Part shown: one piece after another, positions 26,558 to 38,526 of the stretch
Layout of the letters: every line of letters starts with the position of its first letter
Position numbering within the stretch: position 1 is the first letter of the stretch
DNA from: Azadirachta indica
Lineage: Eukaryota; Streptophyta; Magnoliopsida; Sapindales; Meliaceae
Reading direction: 5' to 3'
DNA: 64,000 bases
Assembly: GCA_022749755.1 (NCBI GenBank)
Contig: CM040450.1
Span: forward strand, 3,276,913-3,340,912
Notes under the pieces: model-generated
Databases searched by the model: none
The model's input: the letters and a program-made list of their open reading frames with translations, nothing else
What the model was told of the DNA's origin: nothing
Position numbers and translations under genes: made by a program

Positions 26558-28867
26558 CCTTTTGGTGATAATTTCCCATTTTATCAATTTGGTGTCTCGT
26601 GTCCAGGGCATTTCAGATTTTCTATCATTCCCATATGTCAGAGAATTAGCTGTAAGTTTTTCCTATTCTCTTTGATCACTCCATGTTCCCAATATAAATT
26701 GTATTCATGTTCTATTTTAGGAGTTTGAAAGGGTGATTTATATGTAAAAACATGTTCATCTGAAACTGAATTATCTCATGTTTCTTTCTTTTAACATATC
26801 TGAAACGGTTACAAATATCAGCTTCTCTCTTTTGCACACGCTTACAAACATGCAAGCACCCTTTTATGGATAATGCTTTAACTGATTTTATTCTAACAGT
26901 ATGTTATGTTTGTTCCTTAACAGGTGATTTTGAAGTTTTGCGATTTGAATGGTGGTTTCTACATTTTTATGTATTTCTTTTATAGCTGATTGGGGCTGGG
27001 TGTGAGTCCATTCACATTTGAAAATTTCATTTGTATATTGCCCTTCTGGCGCAGAAAACCCTGTAAATAGCTTGCTGGTTCTTTTCTTGTCTGCATTTCC
27101 CGGGCAAACAAAGGAACACGGCATTGAGTTTATAGGTTTGTCAATACTCGGTGAAAAGTGAAAGATGAAAACTTAATAGAAGGGGAAGAAAGAAAGAAAT
27201 GTATACAGCGTTTTGTTTACTCCACTCCATAAATTGTCTGTTTTGCCCAATTTTTAAAAGGCTGGCCTGTTTGGAAATGCAACGAATAACTAATTTGTTA
27301 TCTTTGCCTAAAATTTGTATTCAAGCAATTACTGTCAACTAGTTATGCAAGTCTCCAGTTGGGATTTAAGAGCGGAAGTTTTAGAGAGACGAAAATAGAG
27401 AATAAGTGGGACGGGCTGTTGCTCTTCTGCTGTGTTGCTATTGATAATTCAAAACGACAATATAAGTGTTAGAGCAATATAAGATTTGTCTTTTAAAACT
27501 TAGCTGGAAACGTCAAGAAAGCAATAAAACAGGTGTGTACAAATTGTGAGAATGGGCAGTAAAAACCTTAAAAGAGCACATTTAGCTCTCGGCTTGAAAG
27601 GTGGTGCGCACAATCCTTCTATTTAGGGGCTGGCAATGTCATAGTTAATTGTGAGTAACCTACCTACTTGTGGAGGAGAGCCGGGAAACTGCGAGAACCA
27701 TGAAGCACCATGCAATACGTAGAAGAAGTGATGTAAAGATTAGGAGTTCTACTTTCTGTTTGATTGCGAAACGGAATGAACTGGTTACTTTTTATCAATG
27801 GCTCAGTTCTATTTAGAACCGATTTACCCTTGTCTCGTGAAAAACTCCTCCAACAATTCGTTACAAAATATATCTACTTTATCCTTGCATTCAAGAAATT
27901 TGAAGTACATTGTACAGAGTTTGAGACTTTTGACGTGAATATAAAAAATTTCAAAATTTAGAACATTTAAACATACAAAATTTGAAAAAGGAGATGGATG
28001 TAACAATAAATGTTCTAATAAATGGGAATATTTGAAATTAAATTGCAATTTTAATTTATAATATTGTAAATTGGCATTAGGTGAATAGAAAGTAAAACCA
28101 ACGCTTGTAAAAATCTCAAAGCATTTAAAAGATTTAGAAAGGACCTATTAATACTTAAATTTGCTTTTTAAACTTGGCCTTCTAACAAGAAACATATTGG
28201 CATAGCAGTGCTGGACTGGTAATTCGTCTCAGATATTCTATCAATCTTCACCATCCCTTCATTAAGCTTTACCTCTTTCTCTAAGGTTAATGCATCACAA
28301 AATGATTTCTTTCTCCCTCGTATTTACCCAAACGGCTAAACCCAAAAGAAACCAACATCTGTTAGTAATTCAATAAAACATAGGGATCTGACACGTAAAC
28401 GTTTGCAAGCTCGGGCATTAAGAACCGACTATGAGCTATCTTCAGTTCTTTTATTTATTTTATGGTCGAGAGTCCCGAAAAATACCCTTTGTCAGTCAAC
28501 AATCATTCAACTTGTTACCCGTAGTCTACGCCGCTGCCATGTTCATAAAATTCTTACATTCGTAAGCGTCATAAACCAGAAACTCCCAAAAGATAACCCG
28601 ACGCATATATTCCAACAGCAAATTTAATATAATATATCTGCTGTTGATTTCCAACACATCTTGTAGGTTTATTGCGATTAATTTTTTTTTTAATTTTTAA
28701 ATTGTCCATAAAAGCACTAGAAAAGAAAACCAGATACAGTAAATATGCATGCATATGATGACGGAGAATCATTGTCTAAACACTATATTAATAAACTTAA
28801 CCAACCAGATACAAGTGGCGAAGCATCAAAATTGGGGAAAGAAAGGAATAAAAATTTAAATGAGGAT
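26558..28867. other. Convergent 3' flanks of importin and EBP1 genes
   Basis: The importin 3' UTR lies at the left and the EBP1 3' UTR at the right. A possible 3'-UTR intron (donor near 26651, acceptor near 26924) can be drawn, but nothing proves its use. No protein-coding gene or RNA gene is recognised in 27200-28600. Confidence 0.5.
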
Positions 28868-31800
28868 TCATTCTTGAGTTGCAGCACCATTAGTTGCATC
28901 CATTGGCTCAGCTTCTGTCGACTCCTCAGCCTTATCACCCTTCTTACCTGCATTTGCACAACGCAGATTCACAGTTGATCACAACATAATAAATACACTT
29001 AACAGATTCAGAAACTGCAAAAATGTGGCAAAATTTTGGGCGCATGTTTTCTAGATACCTTTCTTCTTCTTTCCACCACCTTTCTTCTTAGTCTTAGTGC
29101 CCAAGGCTAACCAGGCCTTAATTTCAGGATCATCCATTGTCTTGGTGGGCTGCAGCTCCTGCAGAGCATGAGATGTGATCCGGTCTGACCCATTTGGCAT
29201 CAGTAAAACTGTGAATTTGATATGTGCAACATAATCACCTGTAAAACCATATCTCATAGTTAGTAGTGACCAACTAAAATCATGTTGAGACTATATCAAC
29301 CATCTGCCTAAATAGAATAGTTCTGCTACCATATTCTTACCAGGCTTCTCATGAAGAACAGGATATGGCTGCAGGAGTTCGTGATTCACACATTCGACTA
29401 ATCCAAGACGAGCCCTTTTTTCTTCCAAAGCCCTATATTGAAAAGTATTACATATACCATCATACCACCAAAAATAGAAGCATAAGAGAAGTTCAAACAA
29501 AAGAACACTTCTGGAGAATCAATGTAAAAACACAACCAACCTTGCTGTGAAAGGCATGATTGGAAATTTCTGGTTAATTTCACTAAAGATGAATCTGGAA
29601 GCTTTCATTTTTAAGTGATAGTTTTTGTCCACAGCTCTCTTATAAATAGTTGTCTGCTTCTCATCCAATAGCTTGGGCTGCAAATACAATTTACATGAAC
29701 TTGAGGACAAAATATCATACAACCACAACATGTGACTTCATATTGAACCAGAATTACCTTGCCATCACCAGTACTTGTAACTATATCTACAGCATAGACT
29801 TCATTCTCCTCAAATTCTGCATCATCAACTTTTGTCTCTGGATTGGAGACGCTCAATACAACCTTGTTTCCATCAATTACAAACTGCTTCAGCTGGTGGC
29901 TAAGAACACCTTCAATAATCTTGCAATCATATGCAGCAGCTACCTTCTGAATTGCGTCTGTTACATCTTTGTTCTGCAACAAAAGAATAGATACTAAACA
30001 TAACGCTAAAAATAATGGGAGAAAAACCCCCTTACATAAGTAGAATCATGGGCATAAAAACGCTATGTATGCAAAACCTTGCACACATACAACTTATATG
30101 CCCAGTGTCAAAACATTTTGGTCAGATATCAATTATCGTGCACTGACAAGACTATAACAGTTCCCACACAATAATTAAACACAACCAATTTCAGTATAGG
30201 CAACAGGGAAAGGAGGAAACCAACAAACAACAAATTGATTTCTTCGGCAAAGTTGCCTTTTTCAAAGACTCAAATCAGCAAAGTGCAGTGACATAATGTT
30301 ACCCTATCAGAGTAACTATGACAAGAGCCTCATTTGGGTGCTAGCCCATAGCTTCAAATAGAATTCATCCTTTAGGGATACTGTAAGAGTTAAGAAAACA
30401 ACTATACAAATACATGTAAAAAAACAACTTTCTTGCTATAAAAATGAAATAAGAAAGAAATAAGGGAATTCAAAGGAGGAATGGGGTTTGCAGAAATGAG
30501 AATCACAAATGATACTCTATCAGTGTAACTATGACTAAAAAAGGTCTCATTGGAGCTTCACTCCATCACCTTTGTAGTCCTCGTCATGCAGAGATCATGT
30601 CAAACACAAACAATTTGAAAAGAATGATTAGCTGTCTCGTGGATATAAAGGAGGTTGAGAACATATATACAGTCCTGTAACTAATAAGATCAAAAGGAAG
30701 TTTGAAAAAGAGAAAAAACTAAGCAAGCCAATTCTGAGTTAGCTTGAGGCAAGCAAATTACTGAGACAACTAAAGCTCATGAAGTGGAAATAATGTTGGA
30801 TAGCAAGGCAACAGGTATCAACTGAAGAAGACATATCAACCAAAAGAAGCCCCACTTAAGCCACACAATATCGGCAACAGGGAAAAGAGGAAATCAACAT
30901 GCAATTAATCACCTCGGCAAAGTTGCCCACTCTTCAGATTGTTAATAACTATTACTATCATAAGCTTAAAAATCTTGTCTGGGTTGTGAGTAACAACATT
31001 CCCCTATCAGAGTAACTATGACAAAAGCTTCATCTGGATTTTGGTCCATAGCTGATCAGAAGAATTCCTCATTTAGGGGATGCAATGAAAACGAAAACAC
31101 GCAATATAAAATTTGAAATTTTGAACACATTTTCATAATTTGTGGAAACGGAATAATGCATTAGACAAGGTTGTCAAATCAAAATTGAAAAAGAAACCAG
31201 AGGTCACTTTAAAGTGGAAGATAAGGCGGAAGAGAAAGCAAGGTGCAAAGCACAAAAGCTCTTTTACGACAAAGCATAGTAGACAATATCGTGATCAATA
31301 AAAGAGAGAAAACTGGGACTAAAGTGCCAACACACGTCATTTTTATGCTGCAGCTCGCATACAGGTGCAGACACATCACTGAAGCTTAACCATTATTGGA
31401 ATAGTGTGATCTTTGAGAATATACAAATAAAATCCAGGTTTGTGGGAAGAAGAGTATATGAGAAGCTGCTAAAAGCTCTAACTGCCATAGTAAAATAGAT
31501 ACCACACTTACAAAAAGAGGAAAAAATATATCAATACAAATAATTACCTTCTTTCCAGGCCTCACAAGCCTCAAGGCAACCTCAGCAGCAGTATTTGCTG
31601 CAGCAAGAACATCAGCAGCCCTGCCTGTAACGGGGCGTTCCTGTAGAACATGAGTATGTGCAACTACAGCAATAAACCCATCTATGTGACAACCCATATC
31701 ACTGCGTCCAATAAAAGCCCACCATTAATTCCAACCCAAACATAAATTCCCCCACTTCAAAAACACTGCACGAAGTTTAGAAAATGCTTACATCTTGATC

Positions 31801-32386
31801 ATGTCACCATCTTGCAACAATGTGTCATCGCTAGCAAGCGGCGAAAAATGACAAACAGTGTTGTTTACAGAAACGCATGTTGGGAATGCAACACCTCTTT
31901 CAATCTTCTTCTTAACATTCTTGTACATGTTCCCAGTTTGCCTTTTTTTTTGGGGGGCCACCAAAAACACCGTAAATAGTTACATTATTCCCCGTAAAAC
32001 TCTCTGCCAACCTAAAACTGAAAAAAAAGAGAAGAAGAAAAGAAATTGAGAGCTTACTCTCTGATGAATGAATCTCCTTTTTCACAAAGGTCAACAATCT
32101 TAACTCCTGCTTTGCATGATGATAATACTAACTGCAACGCCTCTGCAAAATTTCCGGTTTATATTAAACTACGCAGAAAAATAACTCTTTTCGAAAAATA
32201 TAACATTTTAAACATAACTTAATTTCCAAAATACATTTAAAAAACCCTTGATTTATTAATGTTGGATATGGAGATAACAGTGGGAGAGTATTAACTATTG
32301 ACGATCTCAGCAGCACTTTTGTATTTGGTGACGACCTCTGGAGAACTGAGATCCAACTCCTTCTCCTCCCTTTCATCGTCCGACAT
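28868..32386 (-). CDS. EBP1: ERBB3-binding protein 1 homologue (proliferation-associated 2G4)
   Basis: Nine coding exons: 32386-32296, 32142-32058, 31941-31792, 31701-31548, 29973-29758, 29677-29541, 29432-29341, 29238-29059 and 28947-28868. They give 394 residues, matching the plant family. The product has the methionine-aminopeptidase-like fold ([14 protein letters not shown], then [19 protein letters not shown]) and a Lys-rich C-terminal tail ([16 protein letters not shown]) for RNA and nucleolar binding. EBP1 proteins keep the peptidase fold but lack catalysis. In plants EBP1 promotes organ growth and acts in ribosome biogenesis and translation. A 5'-UTR intron is likely (acceptor near 32425). 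The intron between exons 4 and 5 (29974-31547) is unusually long and carries snoRNA-like repeats. The acceptor of exon 3 follows an A-run instead of a pyrimidine tract. The neighbouring Em genes and chlorophyll synthase match Arabidopsis gene order as I recall it. Confidence 0.95.
30297..30382 (-). ncRNA. Box C/D snoRNA-like unit 2 in an EBP1 intron
   Basis: Read on the EBP1 strand, this unit has a box C-like AGGATGA (30371-30365, one change from RTGATGA), box D CTGA (30310-30307) and a short terminal stem CCCTA/TAGGG. The bases just before box D (complement of 30311-30322) can pair with the conserved 25S rRNA tract AGTAACTATGAC. No clear box D' is seen. It shares a duplicated context with the unit at 30998-31083. 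It may be active or decaying. Confidence 0.6.
30516..30600 (-). ncRNA. Degenerate C/D snoRNA-like unit 3 in an EBP1 intron
   Basis: It keeps box D CTGA (30523-30520) and the same antisense tract next to it with one change (complement of 30524-30535). The best box C candidate is GTGATGG (30569-30563). No matching terminal stem is found, so this is more likely a dead copy of the neighbouring units. Confidence 0.4.
30998..31083 (-). ncRNA. Box C/D snoRNA-like unit 1 in an EBP1 intron
   Basis: On the EBP1 strand the unit is closed by a 7-bp terminal stem (TCCCCTA at its 5' end, TAGGGGA at its 3' end). It contains box C ATGAGGA (31072-31066, one change from RTGATGA), an internal CTGA (31059-31056), a C'-like AGATGAA (31035-31029) and box D CTGA (31010-31007). 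The 12 bases before box D are complementary to AGTAACTATGAC, part of the helix 69 region of 25S rRNA as I know it. By the D+5 rule the second A of GTAAC would be 2'-O-methylated, equivalent to yeast Am2256. Intronic origin on the host strand suits processing from the EBP1 pre-mRNA. What I see are boxes, stem and complementarity; expression is not shown. Confidence 0.75.
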
Positions 32387-32422
32387 GTTTTGTCTTGTAG
32401 CTGTACGAATCTACCGACACTC

Positions 32423-32673
32423 TGTAAAAGAAAAAAAGAGTGAAATCAATTTCTGGTATTTGTTTGGCCTCAATTGCGTCTAAACAAGTTGATAAACGAA
32501 GAAGAAAACCTACTGAAATAAACTGACGGCGGTGGAGCTGAGGTTTAGCAGAGATAACGAATAAGAAAGAGAAAAGACAAAGAGGTGGCTCGGAAGATAG
32601 AGCTCGCTAGGGTTCGAGCGTTACGGCAGCGTTTGCTTATATAGGAATTCTCTACATACTCTGGCTAGGGTTT
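32423..32673 (-). promoter_or_regulatory. EBP1 promoter with TATA box and telo-box
   Basis: On the EBP1 strand a TATA box (TATATAA, 32644-32638) lies about 250 bp upstream of the start codon. A telo-box (AAACCCTA, 32673-32666) is immediately upstream of it, with a second ACCCTAG near 32613-32607. Telo-boxes are typical of plant ribosome-biogenesis and translation genes, which suits EBP1. The leader contains a likely intron whose acceptor follows a T-rich tract near 32425. Confidence 0.65.
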
Positions 32674-32742
32674 TGTATTTCCCTTTTCTTTTCTTATTTT
32701 ATTTTATTCTTATTTTTTGCTCTTGGTTGTTATTTTAGGTTT

Positions 32743-35500
32743 GGGTAATAACATCTACTCCCCTGAATTTTATATTTTCCTCGTAAAAGCCCATGGTTTG
32801 TATATTTGAATAATATGAGTCCCTAATCCTAAACCCTTTTTTTAATCTCTATCAAGAAGAGGCTCAAATTCTAAATTTTTTAAACTTTTTTAAGATAATA
32901 AATTGCCTGAAACACTAATATTTTTAGTCAAAAGATTTACTTTATTTGTATTTTAATATAATTTTAAAAAAAAAAATTGTTTATTAAAATAATTATTTAA
33001 TTTTTATTATAAATTACATTTGACAAACAAATAACTAATATTTTTTATGTTAAATATTATACTTATATAAATTCTACCACTACTAGATATATAGTAATAT
33101 TAAAGATGGCAATAGATAGGATAGGCAAAATCACTTATATAACTTTTTTTTTTTTTTTAAAATCTTTAAAATGAGATAATTTTACAAAAAACGATTATGA
33201 AAAAATTTTATCAAATATTTAAAATAATTTTTTAATTATTTAAAATTATTTTCTTCTCTTTTAACAGTAATCTTAAATCGGCTGTATTGAGAAAAGTTAC
33301 AAATCAAAAGTGGGCACTAAAAAGCTGTTTAAGTTGCTTTAATTTAACTTAGGTGTCTATTTTGTAATAAGAGAATAAGTTTGTCTTTGACTAATAAATT
33401 ATAAATAATTAGGGAAGCAGACGTGACTACTACTTTCAGTTTCTCTCCGTGGGTAAAATAAAAGCGAGCGAGGAGAGACTACGTTGAGTAACAAAAGCTG
33501 TTGTGGCTGGGATGACCATTTTTACGCACCGTGTCAATACATGACATAAAATTTGTGAATTTAAGGTAACTTAAAATATTACCATTAATACTTGAGTGAT
33601 AATAATGCGATAGGATTAATAGTTGAATCGAGAGTTGGAGTTTAAACGTTTTAGCATAGTAAAATTATTTATAACGTAATCAATTATTTAAATAATAATT
33701 TTATAATAACTTAATTATAATTTAATATTTTTATTTTTATATTTATCATATTTTAAAATAGTTAATTATATTTTAATATTTTAAATAATATTTAATATTG
33801 TTCCAAATAAAAATTTGATATATAAAAAAACTATATTAAATAAGTGATACAGTTATAAAATGAGTAATTTATTTAAGAAATTAGTAGGATTAGGGTTTTA
33901 ATTTTTAACAAAATTATTAAATATATCAAAATTCAATTAGTTTAAAATATGTTGTATTACAAAACTGACCAAAATTTTCATCATTAATTTTTTTTTATAT
34001 ATAAGTTAAGACTTGTTTAATCACTTGATCCTAGGGCAGGAGTTGAATTCTCTCATTGAGAGATTTTGGATTTGACTATGCATCTCGTAAGAATACTGTT
34101 CCCATCTTAGATGAAATCCTCGTTAAATATGGCGTCTATTATATACTAAATGTGTGGTCTATCCATCATATGAAAATAATAATTTCATCATATTAGAATG
34201 TGAGTAAATTTTCCTCTTTCAATAAAGATTGAATGCAAAAAATTTACACTTTAATTTTAAATAATAAACATTTATTTAAAATTAAAATTGATATTGTACT
34301 GTTTTTAGAAATTAAAAATTTACCAATTAAATGTATGGCATATAAATAGATCAAATTGTGATTTCTTTTTATGTATAAAATAAAATCATTTGTTTTTGAA
34401 AATCATCAAATAGTTTTTCCAAGAGCAATAAATTAACAAAACTCTCGAGCTTACAATAATGAGATAAAAATACTTTTATATGTTTTGAATTACCAAACCA
34501 TATATTATTTTTAGTGTCTTTATAAATTTAAAAAATACAATATTATTAAGTAAACAAGCTTATTTATAATTCATATATAAATTATTTTAAATAATTTTTT
34601 GATACACACATAAGTAAGTATATTAAATATATATATATAGTTTTAACAATAATACTTTAAATATACTGACAGATTCACTTGTAAATTAAAAAGATAAAAG
34701 ATATTTAAAAGTTAATAAAATATATTTTATTATAGAAATATATTTCCCTATTTAGAGTTATACTTGCTACAAGATGTACAATCACTAAATATTAATTATA
34801 AGTAAAAATTTGAATAATTTACCAACAAGTAAAAATTTAAATAATTTTTATTGAAAGTTAGTATGTATTAAGTAACATCACATAAATATTAATTAATAAG
34901 AAATAATGTTAAAACATCTATTTCAATTTTTTTTTCAGTACGGGTTTAGTTGATATTAAAGAAAAATTAAAGAGTCATTTGCCCGAAAGAACTAAAAATA
35001 CAAATTCTGAATATTTGATAATAAAACATTTTGAATTATTTTTAAAATAATAAATTGACTAATATACATATATATTATTTTAAAAATTTTATACTTTTCA
35101 AATATAGCTTCAAATTGTCTCAAATAAATATAAATTTTATATGATCTCTTTAGATTTTTTTAGTACAGTTTTAAAAATTTGGACTATTAAAACAATTACA
35201 ATATTTTTATTGAAATTATTTATAATAATTAAAAATCCACTTATAAAAGTTAAATTGATAAAAAGTTTAGGTAAAAAAATTATGCTTATAAAAAATTTGT
35301 CAAAAAATTCTATTGAATTGTTATATCTAACATGCTCTTAATGGATATCAACAAGCTATTTTCATAAAATTTTTTAACAAATACTATAAGATACTAAAAG
35401 ATATAATAATACACACTATCAAACCGACATCAAGTATTATTATTATTAATCATTACCACAATTAACGTTTTTTTAAAAGGCGGTAAAGAAAAAGAAAAAT
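32743..35500. other. AT-rich intergenic DNA with one TIR-like end
   Basis: The left edge (32743, GGGTAATAACATCTACTCC) resembles the terminal repeats of the Mutator-like elements at 8484, 47549 and 55632, but I could not find a matching right end or target duplication. From 32900 to 35470 the sequence is mostly A and T with no supported gene. The open frames there are low-complexity. Confidence 0.45.
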
Positions 35501-35585
35501 AAGAAAAAAAAAAAAGAAAGAAAAGAGTTTTATTGGTAGTAAGAAACCAAGCAAAGCGGAGAGATATAAAATTGAGAAAGGGAAA

Positions 35586-36585
35586 ACCTTAACCCTAATC
35601 GATTCTTTAGCTCCATCCCACGCTCTTCTCTCACTCTCTCCCGCCAGAGTCTACGCCTACGCCTCTCGCTTTCTCCATTCCTACCGACCGTCGACAAAAG
35701 GTACTCACTCATTTCTGATTTTCATCTCCGATTTTTCTTTTACAAATGAAATTTTCGTTTCAGATTTTTCTCTTTTCTACTCATTCTTCTAGAAACGCCC
35801 CCGTACGTTTGTTTTGATTCATGATTTCTTTGTTTTTTCAGGAGTTGTACGGAGCAGTGCAAGAAAACCCTTAACCCGCTCTCAGCTTCAATTTTGCTCC
35901 GTTGTACGGAGCAAAAACTTTCGTATCGGTAAGTTTTTCTGTATTTCCGTTTGTTTGTTATTTCATTCGCTCGATCTTAGTTACATGCAATAATTAATCA
36001 ATTTTCTTATAATCGCGATTTAATTATCTAATTTTGTTTTAAATTCGACGATCATTATGGATAGCTGATCTGGAAACATTTTTGAGCGTGTATTTTTCAT
36101 AATTATATCATTATATCCTTATATGAAAGAGGAAGTTCTACTGGTTTAATTCAACGTTCTCTGAAGGGTTTCTGATATATCGTGCTTATAACGTGTGATT
36201 TTCTTTTAGCAAATAAAGTATTAATGTATTTCACTCTTATATTTCATCTGACTAGAATTGGGTTGTTTGATAAGCTGAATTATTGGACTTGGAACGGTTT
36301 ATTTGGGAAAATTGATTCTGTAATTGTTTAATCTGGTTTTGGTCAGTTTTGGTTTTGATAGAAAGTTTACTTGTTTTGTAAAATTGGTATTTTAGTGATT
36401 TCATATTCTTTATGATATTTTACCCATGCCTATTAGCGTAATTCATATGAGGATGATGTGGCTTGCTGATTAAAGTTTGGCCACAGTAACAGATTGAAGA
36501 TCCAGTGGGTTCATTCATACAGAAGAGTGCTGAACTGGCATTAAACTGATTTTTGAAATTGATAGTTTTGTGGTTTCTAAGCATT
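35586..36585 (+). promoter_or_regulatory. Leader and 5'-UTR introns of the ZRF1-like gene
   Basis: A telo-box-like TAACCCTAA lies near 35587, followed by a CT-rich stretch (35610-35680). A GT donor at about 35701, an acceptor at 35841 and a consensus donor GTAAGT at about 35930 indicate one short and one longer leader intron. The second probably ends at an AG near 36493 or 36521. The reading frame is closed upstream of the ATG at 36586 except for a short extension without ATG. Confidence 0.6.
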
Positions 36586-38526
36586 ATGGCAGTCCACGCA
36601 AGGTATCGTCTAATCTCCTATTCAGAAGAGATTATAGATGGACAGTCAATTTATGTTTCTTCAAATTGCCTTCCTGTAAAGGGGGCAAAATATGAACCTG
36701 CTGGTCATGCTTTTCATACTGCTGCTCTTAAACTCCTTGGTTGTGAGGACAATGCTGAAGTTGATGAGCAGAAAGTGTCTAATGATAAGGACCAAGGATA
36801 TACACCATCATACGAGTCATATAGCAGCAAAGGTAAAAAGAAGTCTGGCGCAGGAAGTGATCAACAAGATCATTATGCATTGTTGGGATTGGGACATTTA
36901 AGATATCTTGCCACTGAAGATCAGATAAGAAAATCTTACCGTGAGACTGCCTTGAAATATCATCCTGACAAGCAGGCTGCACTTCTTTTTGCTGAGGAAA
37001 CTGAAGCTGCAAAACAAGCAAAAAAGGATGAAATAGAAAGCCACTTTAAGGCAGTCCAAGAAGCATATGAGGTTTTAATTGACCCTGTGAAGAGAAGAAT
37101 TTATGACTCAACAGATGAGTTTGATGATGAAATTCCTGCTGACTGTGCCCCGCAAGACTTTTTCAAGGTGTTTGGTCCAGCTTTTATGAGGAATGGAAGG
37201 TGGTCTGTTAATCAACCAGTAGCATCATTAGGCGATGAGAATACTCCATTAAAGGAAGTTGATAGTTTTTACAATTTTTGGTACAGCTTTAAAAGTTGGA
37301 GGGAATTCCCACATGCAGATGAGTTTGATCTTGAACAAGCTGAGTCCCGAGACCATAAGAGATGGATGGAGAGGCAGAATGCAAAACTTACAGAAAAGGC
37401 TAGGAAGGAAGAGTATGCACGTATACGCACTCTTGTTGACAATGCCTATAAAAGGGACCCAAGAATACTGAAGAGAAAAGAAGCTGAGAAAGCTGAGAAG
37501 CAGAAGAAAAAGGAGGCTAAGTATTTGGCGAAGAAGTTGCAGGAGGAGGAAGCTGCCAGGGCTGCAGAAGAGGAGAAACGGAGGAAAGAAGAGGAGGATA
37601 GACGAGCTGCTGAAGCTGCATTGCAGCAGAAGAAGGCAAAGGAAAAGGAGAAAAAGCTCTTGCGCAAAGAGCGGACTCGTCTCCGAACGATTTCAGCATC
37701 CGTTAAATCTCAGCATTTGCTTGATGTCTCTGAGGAGGATGTGGAAAGTCTTTGTATGTCACTTGATATTGAGCAGCTGAGAACTTTGTGTGATAAGTTG
37801 GAAAGAAGTGAAGGGTTAGAGCAAGCGAAAGCTATCAGGAATGCACTTGGGCATGCTGATGAATCAGAGGGCAAGAAACAAGACGAGAAGAAGAATGTAC
37901 AGCGGAATGGCTCTGTGGAGGCTAATGGAAGTTTGCCATTAAAAAGCTTCGAGAAAAAAGAGAAACCTTGGGGCAAGGAAGAGATTGAGCTCTTGAGAAA
38001 AGGAATGCAGAAATACCCCAAAGGAACATCACGAAGGTGGGAGGTTATTTCAGAGTACATTGGCACTGGAAGATCTGTGGAAGAAATTCTGAAGGCAACA
38101 AAAACAGTACTACTACAAAAGCCCGATGGGGCAAAAGCTTTTGATTCTTTTCTTGAGAAGAGGAAACCTGCAGTGTCAATTACATCTCCCCTTACAACTA
38201 GGGAGGAAGTAGAAGGGGTGCCAATACATCAAGTACCTCAAAAAAGTGGTGTAAAGACGGATGTCTCAGAAGAGTCTTCAAGTTCTGTTAATCAGAACCC
38301 TCCTTATGTAGCTGCTGTGAATGGGGTTTCTTCTAGTTCAGATCAAGATGTGTGGTCAGCTGTACAAGAAAGAGCACTGGTTCAGGCTCTAAAAACCTTT
38401 CCAAAGGAAACCAGTCAACGCTGGGAGCGAGTTGCAACTGCAGTTCCTGGAAAGACAGTAAATCAATGCAAGAAAAAATTTGCATTGCTGAAGGAGAACT
38501 TCAGAAGTAAGAAAAATGCGGTTTAG
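36586..38526 (+). CDS. ZRF1/zuotin-type J-protein with two SANT domains
   Basis: One uninterrupted coding exon of 646 residues. I start at the ATG giving MAVHARYRL; an in-frame extension upstream begins with TTG and has no ATG. The J domain is at about residues 95-175, with the HPD triplet near 126-128. It is followed by the zuotin homology region (FFKVFGPAFMRNGRWS, then FYNFWYSFKSWREFP) and a long charged Lys/Glu/Ala coiled segment (about 280-380). Two SANT/Myb-like domains follow, at about 465-520 (EKPWGKEEIELLRKGMQKYP) and 590-640 (VWSAVQERALVQALKTFPKE). Zuotin relatives work with Hsp70 on ribosomes. The SANT-bearing plant and animal forms (ZRF1, GlsA) also act on chromatin with ubiquitinated H2A and control cell division and seed dormancy genes. 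Length and domain order are complete. The 5' UTR carries introns while the coding region has none. Confidence 0.95.
   Translation: MAVHARYRLISYSEEIIDGQSIYVSSNCLPVKGAKYEPAGHAFHTAALKLLGCEDNAEVDEQKVSNDKDQGYTPSYESYSSKGKKKSGAGSDQQDHYALLGLGHLRYLATEDQIRKSYRETALKYHPDKQAALLFAEETEAAKQAKKDEIESHFKAVQEAYEVLIDPVKRRIYDSTDEFDDEIPADCAPQDFFKVFGPAFMRNGRWSVNQPVASLGDENTPLKEVDSFYNFWYSFKSWREFPHADEFDLEQAESRDHKRWMERQNAKLTEKARKEEYARIRTLVDNAYKRDPRILKRKEAEKAEKQKKKEAKYLAKKLQEEEAARAAEEEKRRKEEEDRRAAEAALQQKKAKEKEKKLLRKERTRLRTISASVKSQHLLDVSEEDVESLCMSLDIEQLRTLCDKLERSEGLEQAKAIRNALGHADESEGKKQDEKKNVQRNGSVEANGSLPLKSFEKKEKPWGKEEIELLRKGMQKYPKGTSRRWEVISEYIGTGRSVEEILKATKTVLLQKPDGAKAFDSFLEKRKPAVSITSPLTTREEVEGVPIHQVPQKSGVKTDVSEESSSSVNQNPPYVAAVNGVSSSSDQDVWSAVQERALVQALKTFPKETSQRWERVATAVPGKTVNQCKKKFALLKENFRSKKNAV

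Noticed and set aside
36553..36585. N-terminal extension of the ZRF1-like frame
   Set aside because: It starts with TTG, has no ATG, and the family begins at MAVHARYRL; the ATG at 36586 is preferred.
37446..38066. Minus-strand open frames inside the ZRF1-like gene
   Set aside because: They are shadows of the Lys/Glu-rich coding strand and have low-complexity translations.
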